Positions 51,404 through 59,241 are shown, numbered from the stretch's first letter. The stretch: DNA of 64,000 nt from Actinacidiphila oryziradicis (GCF_005047355.1 NZ_SUMC01000016.1:62001-126000), one strand, 5' to 3'. Numbers and translations are program-made. Notes: generated by a model not told the origin, from the sequence alone.

Positions 51404-52072
51404 TCAGTATCCGGCCGGGCGCACCAGCCCGGTCTCGTACGCGAAGACCGCGGCCTGGGTCCGGTCGCGCAGGCCCAGCTTGACCAGGATCCGGCCCACA
51501 TGAGTCTTCACGGTCTGTTCCGCCACCACCAGATGCTTGGCGATCTCCGTGTTCGACAGGCCCTGGGCGATCAGGGACAGGACCTCGGTCTCGCGTTCGG
51601 TCAGGCGGCCGATGCGGCCTCTGAGCGGGGCGCGGGGGGCGTCGGTCATCCGGGAGAACTCGGCGATGAGACGCTTGGTGATGTTCGGGGCGAGCAGGGC
51701 GTCGCCCGCCGCCACCACCCTTACTGCCTGGGCGAGTTCGTCGGCCGACGCGTCCTTCAGCAGGAACCCGGACGCGCCCGCGCGCAGCGCCTCGTACACG
51801 TACTCGTCGAGATCGAAGGTGGTCAGGACGAGGACCTTGACGGTGGCGCCGGCCGGTTCTGTGATACGGCGGGTCGCCTCGATGCCGCCGAGTTCGGGCA
51901 TCCGGATGTCCATCAGGACGACGTCGGGGGCGAGATCGGCAACCTTGGCGACGGCGTCCAAACCGTTCACGGCTTGACCGACGACCTCGATGCCGGGCTC
52001 GGCGTTGAGCAGCACAGTGAAGCCCTGGCGGACCATCATCTGGTCGTCGGCGATCAGCACGCGGATGGTCAT
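51404..52072 (-). CDS. NarL/LuxR-type response regulator
   Basis: The protein has 222 residues. The receiver domain has the acidic pair Asp9/Asp10, the phospho-acceptor Asp55 (VVLMDIRMPE) and the LTTF and LLKDAS switch residues. The C-terminal LuxR helix-turn-helix is RLTERETEVLSLIAQGLSNT followed by VAEQTVKTHVGRIL. Its start overlaps the kinase stop by 4 bases. It is the output of a two-component system that also includes the hydrolase and acyltransferase genes of the same operon. Confidence 0.94.
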   Translation of the reverse strand: MTIRVLIADDQMMVRQGFTVLLNAEPGIEVVGQAVNGLDAVAKVADLAPDVVLMDIRMPELGGIEATRRITEPAGATVKVLVLTTFDLDEYVYEALRAGASGFLLKDASADELAQAVRVVAAGDALLAPNITKRLIAEFSRMTDAPRAPLRGRIGRLTERETEVLSLIAQGLSNTEIAKHLVVAEQTVKTHVGRILVKLGLRDRTQAAVFAYETGLVRPAGY

Positions 52073-53376
52073 GAACTGTCCTCCAGAGGAAGCATCGCCG
52101 CTACTTCGTAACCACCTTCGGGCGTAGGCCCGTTGGAGAATTCGCCGTCCAGCATGGCGGTGCGTTCGCGCATGCCGAGCAGCCCATGCCCGATGCTCTG
52201 CGAGGGCGTCACCGGTCTGTCCGGCGCGGTGTTGGTGACCCGGATGGTGATACCGGTCGACCGGTACCCGATCTCCACCCGCACCTCCGCTCCGGGCGCG
52301 TGCCGCATCACGTTGCTGAGCGCCTCCTGCACGATACGGAACGCCGACAGCTCGACGCCCGGCGGCAGCGGGCGCCGCTTGCCCCTGGTCTCGGTGGCGA
52401 TGGTGAGCCCGGCCCCGCGCACCTTGCCGACCAGTTCGTCCAGCCGGTCGAGGGTGGGCTGCGGGGCGTGCCGCGCCCCCTCCGGCAGGGCGTCCTCGGA
52501 GCGCAGTACGCCAAGGACCCGGCGCAGCTCCGTGAGCGCCTCGACCGCGTTCTCACGGATCCCCGCGAGGTTCTCCTTCAACTCTTCGGAGGGGTTCTCG
52601 ACCAGGTGCGGGGCGACCTGCGCCTGGATGGAGATCACCGACATGTGGTGGGCGACCACGTCGTGCAGCTCGCGAGCGATCCGGTTGCGCTCCTCGAGGA
52701 GGGTGCGCCGGGCCCGCTCCTCGGAGGTGATCTCCGCCTGTACGACCAGTTCCGTACGGGCCATCCGGCGACCGCGAAGCGCGGTGCCGACCACCACCGC
52801 GGCGGCGAGAATCGCGACAGCGCTGGGGACGTCGTCGTTGTGGGCCCGGGGAAAGAACGTGCTGCAGGCCAGTCCCGCCAGGACGCTGATCGTCAGCGCC
52901 TCGACCGCCACCCGGGGGCGGACCCGCAACGCCAACAGGAGCAGCACTCCGGCCTGCGCGGTGACCCCGGAGATGGCCCAGGGGTAGAGCTGGCCCGGGC
53001 CGACGTTGGGCTCCGAGACCAGCGCGACGGTGACCATGGCGATCGTCACCGCCCACCAGGCCGGCACCGGCCGGGACATCGCGACGACGAGCGCCACGGC
53101 CTGGGCCAGGCCGAGCAGGGTGGCGTAGTCGCCCAGCTGGTAGTACCAGCGGAACTGACTCACGCTGAACACGGCGACGAACGCCGCGAACATCACCATT
53201 ACCAACCAGAACACCGGGCGCCAGACCGGATAACCCGGCTCCCCCATGCGCGGCATCGGATCGGCGGCAACCGTCCACAGATCCTCGCGCAGGGCGCGCG
53301 GCGCCTTCCGCAGGGCGGCCAACAGCCGCTCCCTGGACCCCGTTTCCCCCGGCTTCACGGGATCCACCCTAAGCAT
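52069..53376 (-). CDS. Sensor histidine kinase, HisKA_3 type
   Basis: The protein has 435 residues. Five to six membrane segments (about 55-215) lead to a dimerisation helix with the phospho-His in RIARELHDVVAHHMSVI (near residue 240). The ATPase domain has the N-box IVQEALSNVMRHAPG and the G-box GHGLLGMRERTAMLDG. There is no separate extracellular sensor domain, so it is an intramembrane-sensing kinase of the DesK/LiaS style. It overlaps the acyltransferase gene by 8 bases and the regulator by 4. Confidence 0.94.
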   Translation of the reverse strand: MLRVDPVKPGETGSRERLLAALRKAPRALREDLWTVAADPMPRMGEPGYPVWRPVFWLVMVMFAAFVAVFSVSQFRWYYQLGDYATLLGLAQAVALVVAMSRPVPAWWAVTIAMVTVALVSEPNVGPGQLYPWAISGVTAQAGVLLLLALRVRPRVAVEALTISVLAGLACSTFFPRAHNDDVPSAVAILAAAVVVGTALRGRRMARTELVVQAEITSEERARRTLLEERNRIARELHDVVAHHMSVISIQAQVAPHLVENPSEELKENLAGIRENAVEALTELRRVLGVLRSEDALPEGARHAPQPTLDRLDELVGKVRGAGLTIATETRGKRRPLPPGVELSAFRIVQEALSNVMRHAPGAEVRVEIGYRSTGITIRVTNTAPDRPVTPSQSIGHGLLGMRERTAMLDGEFSNGPTPEGGYEVAAMLPLEDSS

Positions 53377-54529
53377 CGTGCACCACCTCCGCCCGGTCAG
53401 GGCGCCCTTCGCGCACCACTGTGGTGCTGCGCCGCTGTCTCTGTTCGTACGTCCTGAACGTCGCCCAGCACACCAGCAGCGACACCGCGAACACCGGCAG
53501 CCAGGCCAGCCGGGCCAGCACCCAGCCCAGGCCGTCGGGCACGGTGTGCAGGCCGGTCAGGGGCCGGCCCGCGAACAGGCCGATCGCGGTAACCGCCATC
53601 ATCGCGGTCTGGTGCCAGAGAAAGATGGTCATCGCGGAGAGGTTCACCAGCGCCACCACCGCCCAGGCCGCGGGCCGCTTCAGCACCCGCCGCAGCGGGC
53701 CGAGCAGCAGCAGGGCCGCCCCGCACTGGGCGAGGCCGAAAGTGACGACTGCCAGGGTCGGCGGGTCGAGGTTGGAGATCTCGGCGCCGGGCACCCCGAC
53801 CATGGAGGCCGGGTAGCCGGCGAACAGAACGAGGAGCGTGCTGGCGAGCGCGCCCCCGATCAGCAGCACCCAGCCGGTCGTACGGCCCCGCAGGCCCTCC
53901 CGCGCCCAGGCCGCGCCCAGGCAGTACGGGACGAGCCAGCCCGCCGCCACATTGATCCAGCCGAGCCAGCCGGGGCCGCTCAGGCCGAACCGGATCAGAT
54001 CGATGTGCAGCACGACGGCGAGCGGCCACAGCGGATGCAGCCTCGCCACCAGCGGGGTCGCCGCCGTCAGCGCTGCGAAGACCAGCAGGAACCAGAGCGG
54101 GGACAGCACCAGCTTGCACAGCACGCGTATGGTCTCCTCGCCCACCCCGGAGGCGAGCATCGCGCACGCCGCGACGGTCCACACCACCAGCACGGCGGCG
54201 ACCGGCCGGCTCAGCCGGGCCATCCGGGCGCCGAGCCACTGCCCGTACGTCACGCCCCGGGCGCGGGCGGAGGCGTAGCTCCTCGCACCCACCTGCCCGC
54301 CCACCAGAAAGAAGACCGCCAGGGTCTGGAACATCCAGGAAACGGGGGTGAATTGGGGCAGGTACTGAAGCGGGCTGGCGCCGTGCAGCGTGCCACTGTC
54401 GGCGACCAGGGCGGTGACCAGCCAGTGGCCGAGCACCACACCCAGGATGGCGAGGGCGCGCAGGGCATCGATAGCACGGTCGCGGTCGGGAGGAGTCGCG
54501 GAATCGATCCGCTGCACGAATTCACGCAT
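53369..54529 (-). CDS. Membrane acyltransferase (acyltransferase-3 family)
   Basis: The protein has 386 residues with about ten membrane segments. The family marks are RDRAIDALRALAILGVVLGH (catalytic His and conserved Arg) near residue 20-40 and LWFLLVFAAL in the middle. These enzymes add acyl groups to cell-surface sugars, lipids or antibiotics. Both flanking genes overlap it by 8 bases, so it is part of the hydrolase-kinase-regulator operon, suggesting signal-controlled envelope modification. Confidence 0.87.
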   Translation of the reverse strand: MREFVQRIDSATPPDRDRAIDALRALAILGVVLGHWLVTALVADSGTLHGASPLQYLPQFTPVSWMFQTLAVFFLVGGQVGARSYASARARGVTYGQWLGARMARLSRPVAAVLVVWTVAACAMLASGVGEETIRVLCKLVLSPLWFLLVFAALTAATPLVARLHPLWPLAVVLHIDLIRFGLSGPGWLGWINVAAGWLVPYCLGAAWAREGLRGRTTGWVLLIGGALASTLLVLFAGYPASMVGVPGAEISNLDPPTLAVVTFGLAQCGAALLLLGPLRRVLKRPAAWAVVALVNLSAMTIFLWHQTAMMAVTAIGLFAGRPLTGLHTVPDGLGWVLARLAWLPVFAVSLLVCWATFRTYEQRQRRSTTVVREGRPDRAEVVHDA

Positions 54530-55499
54530 GACGGCCCCCCGGAGCCCCTTCGGATTCGGCTTCTCCGGCGACGATCCGGGCGATGTTCTTCAGCGATAAG
54601 GAACCGGGCTTCAGATAGTCGCTGTGGCCGCCGTTGCCCGCCGCGAAGACCTTGGCGCCGAACTCCGGCGAAACCGGGTCGGTCCCGAACCCGACGGTGA
54701 CGAAAGGCAGGTGGAGCTTCACGTGCGGCACGTCGGCGATCCAGTCGTTGCCGCCCCGGCCCGCCCAGACGGTGGCCCCGGTGTGCATCGCGGCGACACT
54801 GTCGACGCCGGTGCCGGGGCTGCCGTACAGGACGATGTCCGCGACCTTCAGCCCGGACGCGGCCCGGGCGCAGACGACGGAGCCGTAGGAGTGGCAGAGG
54901 ACGGAGGTCCGGGCGGCAGGCTTGAGCTCGCTCAACTCCCGCACGAACGTGCGCAGCCCAGGAGCGGCGGCATCGGCCCGTCCCGATGTCAGCGCCTCCG
55001 GGCTCAGCGTGGCCGGCGTTTCGTATCCGAGCCAGGCAATGACGGCGGACCGGCCGCCCAGCTCCCGCCGGAGCGCTACAGCGTCGTTCCGTAAGCGCCG
55101 GTAACTGTCGAGACTGGTGTCCGCACCCGGGACCAGCACGGCGATGCGATCGGCCCGGGACAGATCACCGAAGACCTCGGCGGTGCGGCCGCCGTCGCGG
55201 CCGTCGAAGGAGAGGAAGTGTCGCGCCGGGCCCGCCATGACGCGCAGCTCGGCGGCCCGCTTCTGGTCGCCGTGGCCGACGGCCATCCGCTCGGCGGCCC
55301 GGATGCCGTCGCGGTTGGCCGTGTACCGCTCGGCGAGGGCCGCGGGTGTAGCTGCACGCAGCGGAGCCAGGACGGCCGGGACGGGCGCCGGAACGGCCGC
55401 GGGGCGGGCCGCACCCGACACCGGCACGGCCACCGAGGCGGTGACGAGGGCGGCGAGCAAGGTGCGGCGCAGGCGGCTTCTGCGCGGGGGGGACGCCAT
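54522..55499 (-). CDS. Secreted alpha/beta hydrolase (DUF1023-like)
   Basis: The protein has 325 residues from ATG 55499; AAAGGA lies about 14 bases upstream. The signal peptide is RTLLAALVTASVAVPVSGAA. The catalytic domain has the nucleophile elbow LCHSYGSVVCA, an oxyanion-side motif VLVPGADTSLDSYRRL and a late Asp/His region (GNDWIADVP; GHSDYL). The sequence resembles DUF1023 hydrolases common in Streptomyces. It opens a four-gene operon and might remove the group that the next gene adds (inference). Confidence 0.86.
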   Translation of the reverse strand: MASPPRRSRLRRTLLAALVTASVAVPVSGAARPAAVPAPVPAVLAPLRAATPAALAERYTANRDGIRAAERMAVGHGDQKRAAELRVMAGPARHFLSFDGRDGGRTAEVFGDLSRADRIAVLVPGADTSLDSYRRLRNDAVALRRELGGRSAVIAWLGYETPATLSPEALTSGRADAAAPGLRTFVRELSELKPAARTSVLCHSYGSVVCARAASGLKVADIVLYGSPGTGVDSVAAMHTGATVWAGRGGNDWIADVPHVKLHLPFVTVGFGTDPVSPEFGAKVFAAGNGGHSDYLKPGSLSLKNIARIVAGEAESEGAPGGRHA

Positions 55500-55519
55500 G
55501 TCGGTATGTGGTCCTTTCA

Positions 55520-55549
55520 GTACCGGATGTCTGTCGGTGCTTCCGGTAC
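55520..55549. promoter_or_regulatory. Inverted repeat upstream of the hydrolase operon
   Basis: GTACCGGA (55520-55527) and TCCGGTAC (55542-55549) are exact inverted halves separated by 14 bases, 21-50 bases upstream of the operon start. The spacing of about two helical turns between centres suits a dimeric regulator, perhaps the operon's own response regulator. Confidence 0.6.
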
Positions 55550-55728
55550 CGAAGCTATGGATCACGCCTTGTCGTCGGCGTCCCGCCGGGGAGTGCACTT
55601 CCGTGTAGCTCCGAAGTACTACGGGTAGTGCCCCCTCGCCCTGCACCCCCCGCCCACACCCCACATCAAGGGGCGGAGGCGGCGGCTCAGTAACGGCCGC
55701 ACACCCGCCCGCCTGCGTGGAATCGTTG

Positions 55729-55812
55729 CTGATGTCATACGACGCCCGTACGAACGAGTACGCCCTACGGCTGCGCGCCCGGAAGGCGACCGAGGCGGAG
55801 GCCGTCACCTGA
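55729..55812 (+). pseudogene. Remnant copy of an MFS gene 3' end
   Basis: The 84 bases match the last 84 bases of the MFS gene at 50304-50387 without gaps, in the same frame and ending at the same stop. I count 13 differences. Both encode LMSYDARTNE at the start and KATEAE near the end. No other part of the transporter is recognisable upstream, so this is a broken paralogue or a copied gene end. Confidence 0.75.
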
Positions 55813-55839
55813 CACGCCACGCAGGTTGCACCGCGCCCC

Positions 55840-56196
55840 GGTGGGGCCAGTTCGGCGTGGGTGTGTGCGGGAGCGCTGGCTCCCTTCGGTCGCAAAGAGA
55901 AAGGCGCTAACTGCGGAGGGGATGGAGGGGGGCTCGTCTCGTCGGTTGGCTCCCGGGCCGGTGGGCGGCGGGTGTCAAGGCGGCTTGTGCGGCTGTTGTC
56001 CTGTGGGTGTCCGGGGTCTCGTTGCCGGATCCTGGTAGAGATGGTCGGTGGCGACGCCTTTTGCCCGTGGGCGGCTGGGCTGCCGTAACCGGCGGCTGAC
56101 GGGTGATTGGGAGCTGGGCTCCGGGGCGGGGGGCCGACGGGCGCCGGGGGGTCCCGTTCCGTCCGGTGGGCGGCTGGCGTCCAGGCGGGGGGTGCA
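55840..56196 (+). repeat. Streptomycete repeat, copy B
   Basis: About 355 bases that match the reverse complement of 56679-57027 along most of the length. Shared blocks are GGAGCGCTGGCTCCCTTCGG, GTGTCAAGGCGGCTTGTGCG, GTCCGGGGTCTCGTTGCCG, AGAGATGGTCGGTGGCGACG and TGCCGTAACCGGCGGCTG. The middle (55905-55965) has diverged most. Copies B and C form a large inverted pair around a 480-base core. Confidence 0.8.
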
Positions 56197-56503
56197 GAAA
56201 CGTTCCGGCGGGGCGGGTGGCTCCCTGCCTTGTTCGGGGCGGTGAATGGTTGGGGTCCGCGCAGCTAGGGTGCGGTCTCGGTCCGCGAAAGTCGCCACCG
56301 CCACCCCTTGGCGGCATTTGCTCCATTTCATGCCCGACTTATCAGGTCCACGTAGGCTCTCAGTGCCAAAAGTGAAGAGATATGCCTGAATTACCCACTT
56401 CCGGACTTCACTAACTGCACTCAAATCCACTCAAGGGACCACCCGGGGCCCACCAGGCTGCGGCGGCTCACCAACGGCCCCGCAAACCCGCCCGCCTGCG
56501 CGG

Positions 56504-56577
56504 ACTCCCAGTCATGCCTGCGTACACTCCCGTCTCACCGAAGTGCGCGCAGGCATGACTGGGAGTGTACGCAGGCA
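56504..56577. repeat. Interlocked (crossing) palindromes
   Basis: Segment 56504-56521 (ACTCCCAGTCATGCCTGC) is the exact reverse complement of 56549-56566. Segment 56515-56531 (TGCCTGCGTACACTCCC) is the exact reverse complement of 56561-56577. The left segments overlap each other, and so do the right ones, so the two hairpins cross and cannot both form in the ordinary way. Function unknown; a recombination or protein-binding site is possible. Confidence 0.8.
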
Positions 56578-56678
56578 CGAGGGGAATTGCCCGATATGTC
56601 GACTGGGGGAAAGGCTGCAAGATCCCGCTGAAACGATTCTGCGGCGAGCGGATCCACGGGACCCGCATCCCCCGAGCC

Positions 56679-57027
56679 CTTCCCCCGCCTGGACGCCCGG
56701 CGCCCACCGGGCGGGAGGCCCCCGCCCGCCCCTCGACCCGGGGCCAAGCCACCAACTACCCGGCAGCCGCCGGTTACGGCAGTCCAGCCGCCCACGGAGT
56801 AGAGGCGTCGCCACCGACCATCTCTACCCGGATACGGCAACGAGACCCCGGACACCCACCGGACAAGAGCCGCACAAGCCGCCTTGACACCCGCAACCCA
56901 CCCACCCGACAGCCCGGTGACAAGCGGCAGCGCCCCTCCCCCTTCCCGTAGGAGCGCCTTTTTCTTTGCGACCGAAGGGAGCCAGCGCTCCCGCACCCCA
57001 CCCACACCGAAATGGCCCCACCGAAGC
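56679..57027 (-). repeat. Streptomycete repeat, copy C (inverted)
   Basis: This is the inverted partner of copy B and the near-identical partner of copy A over its first 150 bases (56869-57027). It ends 30 bases before the ATPase remnant. An open frame crosses it on the minus strand, as in the other copies, but the product has no known domain. Confidence 0.82.
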
Positions 57028-57058
57028 AGCCCCAGCCCTGCGCCCTGCGCCCTACGCC

Positions 57059-57280
57059 CTACCGCTGACGGAACCCAGGAGCGGCCGCCGTCTTGAGCTC
57101 GAACCAGACCGCCTTCGCGTACCAGCCCAGCGGATCGGCGTCCGTCGTGCCCCAGTTGTCGGCCAGGGCCTCGACGAGGCCCAGGCCTCGGCCGTAGCGC
57201 TCGGCCGTGTCGGGGATGGGGGCGGTGGTCGGCCGCGCCGGGCAGCCGTCGTACATGCCGACCCGCAGCAGGGGAGGCTC
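57059..57280 (-). pseudogene. Remnant of an RsbW-fold ATP-binding protein
   Basis: The C-terminal half of a HATPase_c_2 (anti-sigma-type) protein is recognisable: LLRVGMYDGCPARP, then ERYGRGLGLVEALADNWGTT and YAKAVWFELK. The N-terminal half with the N-box Asn is missing. Upstream on this strand the sequence runs directly into the opposite-strand XRE remnant. Such ATPases stand divergent to XRE/DUF397 pairs in abaA/whiJ-like loci. Confidence 0.7.
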
Positions 57281-57463
57281 CAGACAGAGGACTACGCACG
57301 AGCAGTGCTGTCCGAGGCCGTCGACGCCGCCCACGGCTCAGCCTTTCTGGACGCAGAGGCGCAACTGGCCAACCACAGGGGGATCCTGGAGCGCACGGCG
57401 AAAGTAGCGCTGCCCACGAAGGAGTCTCGTGAGTTCGTCCATGCCATCGCTCAGCACACATAA
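57278..57463 (+). pseudogene. Remnant of an XRE/DUF5753 regulator
   Basis: The frame begins abruptly at LQTEDYARAV, the mid-protein DUF5753 signature (compare LLQTPDYARAV in the intact gene at 6027). It continues through LDAEAQLANHRGILERT to KESREFVHAIAQ, typical of the C-terminus. The helix-turn-helix is absent and the spacing suggests an inner deletion too. It ends 10 bases before the DUF397 gene, the expected downstream partner. Confidence 0.68.
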
Positions 57464-57473
57464 TGTCAGGGAC

Positions 57474-57713
57474 ATGTCTGAGATCAACTGGCAGAAGTCC
57501 TCCTACTCGGGACAAGGTGACGGGGCCGAGTGCATAGAACTGGCCGCCGCCGGAACCATCCGCCTCCGCGAGAGCGACGACCCCGGCGTGATCGTCACCA
57601 CCACTCCGGCGCCGCTCAAGGCGCTGCTCCTCGGCATCAAGGCGAGCGAGTTCGACGGCGACGCCAGCCCCGTCACCACCGCCCCGCAGCCGCCACCCAT
57701 CACCCAGCCGTGA
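57474..57713 (+). CDS. DUF397 protein
   Basis: The protein has 79 residues from ATG 57474. The family pattern is clear: EINWQKSSYSGQGDGAECIE, then a TIRLRESDDPG strand and the LKALLLGIKASEFDG helix. DUF397 proteins pair with WhiJ/Scr1-type regulators in Streptomyces and Nocardia and may act with them like antitoxin and toxin. Here its regulator and ATPase partners are broken, so the gene may be a survivor of a dead locus or work with a distant regulator such as the one at 6027. A Pro/Thr-rich tail overlaps the convergent gene by 14 bases. Confidence 0.87.
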   Translation: MSEINWQKSSYSGQGDGAECIELAAAGTIRLRESDDPGVIVTTTPAPLKALLLGIKASEFDGDASPVTTAPQPPPITQP

Positions 57714-58974
57714 CGAGCCCCGCCATGTGATCGGTGAACCACTCGCAGGCGAGCCCGGCGACCTGCCGCAGGGCACCCGGCTCCTCGAAGAGGTGGGTGG
57801 CGCCCGGCACGACATGCAGCCGGTTCTCGCACCGCAGTTGCGCCTGGGCGCGGCGGTTGAGGTGGAGGACGAGGTCGTCGTGGCCGCCGACGATGAGGAG
57901 GGTGGGGGCGGTGACGTCGGGGAGGCGGGCGGCGAGGTCGGGGCGGCCGCCGCGGGAGACTACGGCGGCGATGGCGGAGCCGGCTTCGGCGGCGGCCGAG
58001 AGGGCGGCGGCGGCGCCGGTGCTGGCGCCGAAGTAGCCGATGGGCAGATTGTGGCGGTCGCGGAGCCAGCGGGTGGCGGCGGTGAGGCGGGCGGCGAGGA
58101 GCCCGGTGTCGAAGACATTGTCCCGGTCGAGCTCTTCCTCCTCGGTGAGGAGGTCGAGGAGAAGCGTGCCGAGGCCGGCCTGGTTGAGCTCGGTGGCGAC
58201 GAAGCGGTTGCGGGGGCTGTGGCGGCTGCTGCCGCTGCCGTGGGCGAAGACCACGATGCCGACCGCCTGCTCGGGGAGGGTGAGCTGTCCGTCCAGCCGC
58301 AGGGAGCCGGCTTCGACAGCGACCTCGCCGTCCTTGGCGGTGCGGGTCAGGTAGGCGATGACCTCGTCGTCGGAGGTCTGGGTGAAGTCGGCGTACCACT
58401 CGCCGATGGAGGACAGCCGCCTCGGGGTCTGCACGGCGACCAGTTCGTCCGCGTCGTCCCCGAGCCGGGCGGCCCAGTCGTGGGGGGCGACGGGCACTGC
58501 GAGTACCACTCGGGCGGCGCCGCCGGCGCGGGCGATGCGGCAGGCGGCGCGGGCGGTGGAGCCGGTGGCGACGCCGTCGTCGACGACGATGACGGTCCGG
58601 CCCTCGATGCGGACGGGCGGTCGGTTGCCGCGGAAGCGGCGGGCACGGCGGGCGAGTTCGAGGCGTTCGCGGTCCTCGACGAGGGCGAGTTCGTCGTTCG
58701 AGACGTGCGCCATGTGCATGACGTCGCGGTTGACGACCCGCACCCCGCCCTCGCCGATGGCGCCCATGCCGACCTCCGGCTGATAGGGCACGCCCAGCTT
58801 GCGGACGACGCTGACGTCCAGCGGTGCGCCGAGCGCCTCGGCGACCTGGGCCGCTACCGGGACGCCGCCTCGCGGCAGGCCGAGTACGACGACGTCCCGG
58901 CCCCTGAGGTGGTCCAGTTCGGCGGCCAGGAGCCGGCCCGCTTCAATACGGTCGGCGAAGAGCACGGGGCTCAC
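57700..58974 (-). CDS. Phosphoribosyltransferase fused to a dienelactone-hydrolase-like domain
   Basis: The protein has 424 residues in two domains. The N-terminal one (about 1-210) is a type I phosphoribosyltransferase, with LGLPRGGVPVAAQVA and the PRPP loop VIVVDDGVATGSTARAA. The C-terminal one (about 215-424) is an alpha/beta hydrolase, with VVFAHGSGSSRHSPRN, the nucleophile in GYFGASTGAAAAL, the Asp of IVGGHDDLVL and the His of PGATHLFEEPG. Both active sites look intact. Such fusions occur in actinobacteria and their reaction is unknown; a nucleoside- or phosphate-stress role is possible. It is a single gene. Confidence 0.9.
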   Translation of the reverse strand: MSPVLFADRIEAGRLLAAELDHLRGRDVVVLGLPRGGVPVAAQVAEALGAPLDVSVVRKLGVPYQPEVGMGAIGEGGVRVVNRDVMHMAHVSNDELALVEDRERLELARRARRFRGNRPPVRIEGRTVIVVDDGVATGSTARAACRIARAGGAARVVLAVPVAPHDWAARLGDDADELVAVQTPRRLSSIGEWYADFTQTSDDEVIAYLTRTAKDGEVAVEAGSLRLDGQLTLPEQAVGIVVFAHGSGSSRHSPRNRFVATELNQAGLGTLLLDLLTEEEELDRDNVFDTGLLAARLTAATRWLRDRHNLPIGYFGASTGAAAALSAAAEAGSAIAAVVSRGGRPDLAARLPDVTAPTLLIVGGHDDLVLHLNRRAQAQLRCENRLHVVPGATHLFEEPGALRQVAGLACEWFTDHMAGLVTAG

Positions 58975-59022
58975 CTCATCCCTTTATGTCAGCATATGCC
59001 GCTGCCGCTCTGCCGCCGCTCC

Positions 59023-59241
59023 TCACTTCTCGTCGTTGCGCCAGCGCGGGTCGGATTCCCACTCCTCATTGCGCTCTTCGACCGTCTCGACGGCATGCGC
59101 GGCTTCTTCGGGGGTTGGGTAGGGGCCCAGGCGGTCCTTGGCCGGGCATTCCGGACCTTCCTCGACCTTCCTGTGCTCCAGGCAGTAGAACCATTCGCCG
59201 GGCTTGCCGGTGTGCTTGGGTGCGCGCTTGAACAAGGCCAT
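59023..59241 (-). CDS. Small conserved acidic protein
   Basis: The protein has 72 residues from ATG 59241; eleven further in-frame codons upstream look non-coding. A C-x2-H and a later C (EWFYCLEHRKVEEGPECPAK) could form part of a metal site, though only three ligands are seen. The C-terminal half is an acidic helix (EEAAHAVETVEERNEEWESD). It stands divergent to map with a 41-base spacer. I know no function. Confidence 0.75.
   Translation of the reverse strand: MALFKRAPKHTGKPGEWFYCLEHRKVEEGPECPAKDRLGPYPTPEEAAHAVETVEERNEEWESDPRWRNDEK

Larger units (their letters stand above)
55500..57058. other. Repeat-rich, gene-poor mosaic segment
   Basis: About 1.56 kb with no intact gene. It starts with the leader of the hydrolase gene, then a copied MFS tail (55729-55812), repeat copy B, a lower-GC core (56300-56420), an interlocked palindrome (56504-56577) and inverted repeat copy C. 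About 50 bases at 55676-55726 resemble 56457-56507 in direct orientation. The frames found across it encode Arg/Gly-rich text without known domains. Confidence 0.75.

Noticed and set aside
56300..56420. A tRNA gene or tRNA-derived attachment site in the lower-GC core between repeats B and C
   Set aside because: The TCAAATCC-like text hinted at a T-arm, but I could not build a cloverleaf, and no integrase gene is in the window.
55840..57027. A CRISPR array, because of repeated blocks
   Set aside because: There are only three long copies, one inverted. There is no short regularly spaced repeat and no cas gene.
56535..57815. A 426-codon minus-strand protein crossing repeat C, the ATPase remnant and the DUF397 gene
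   Set aside because: The frame runs through unrelated pieces and changes reading context. The ATPase motif is in a different frame and DUF397 is on the plus strand.
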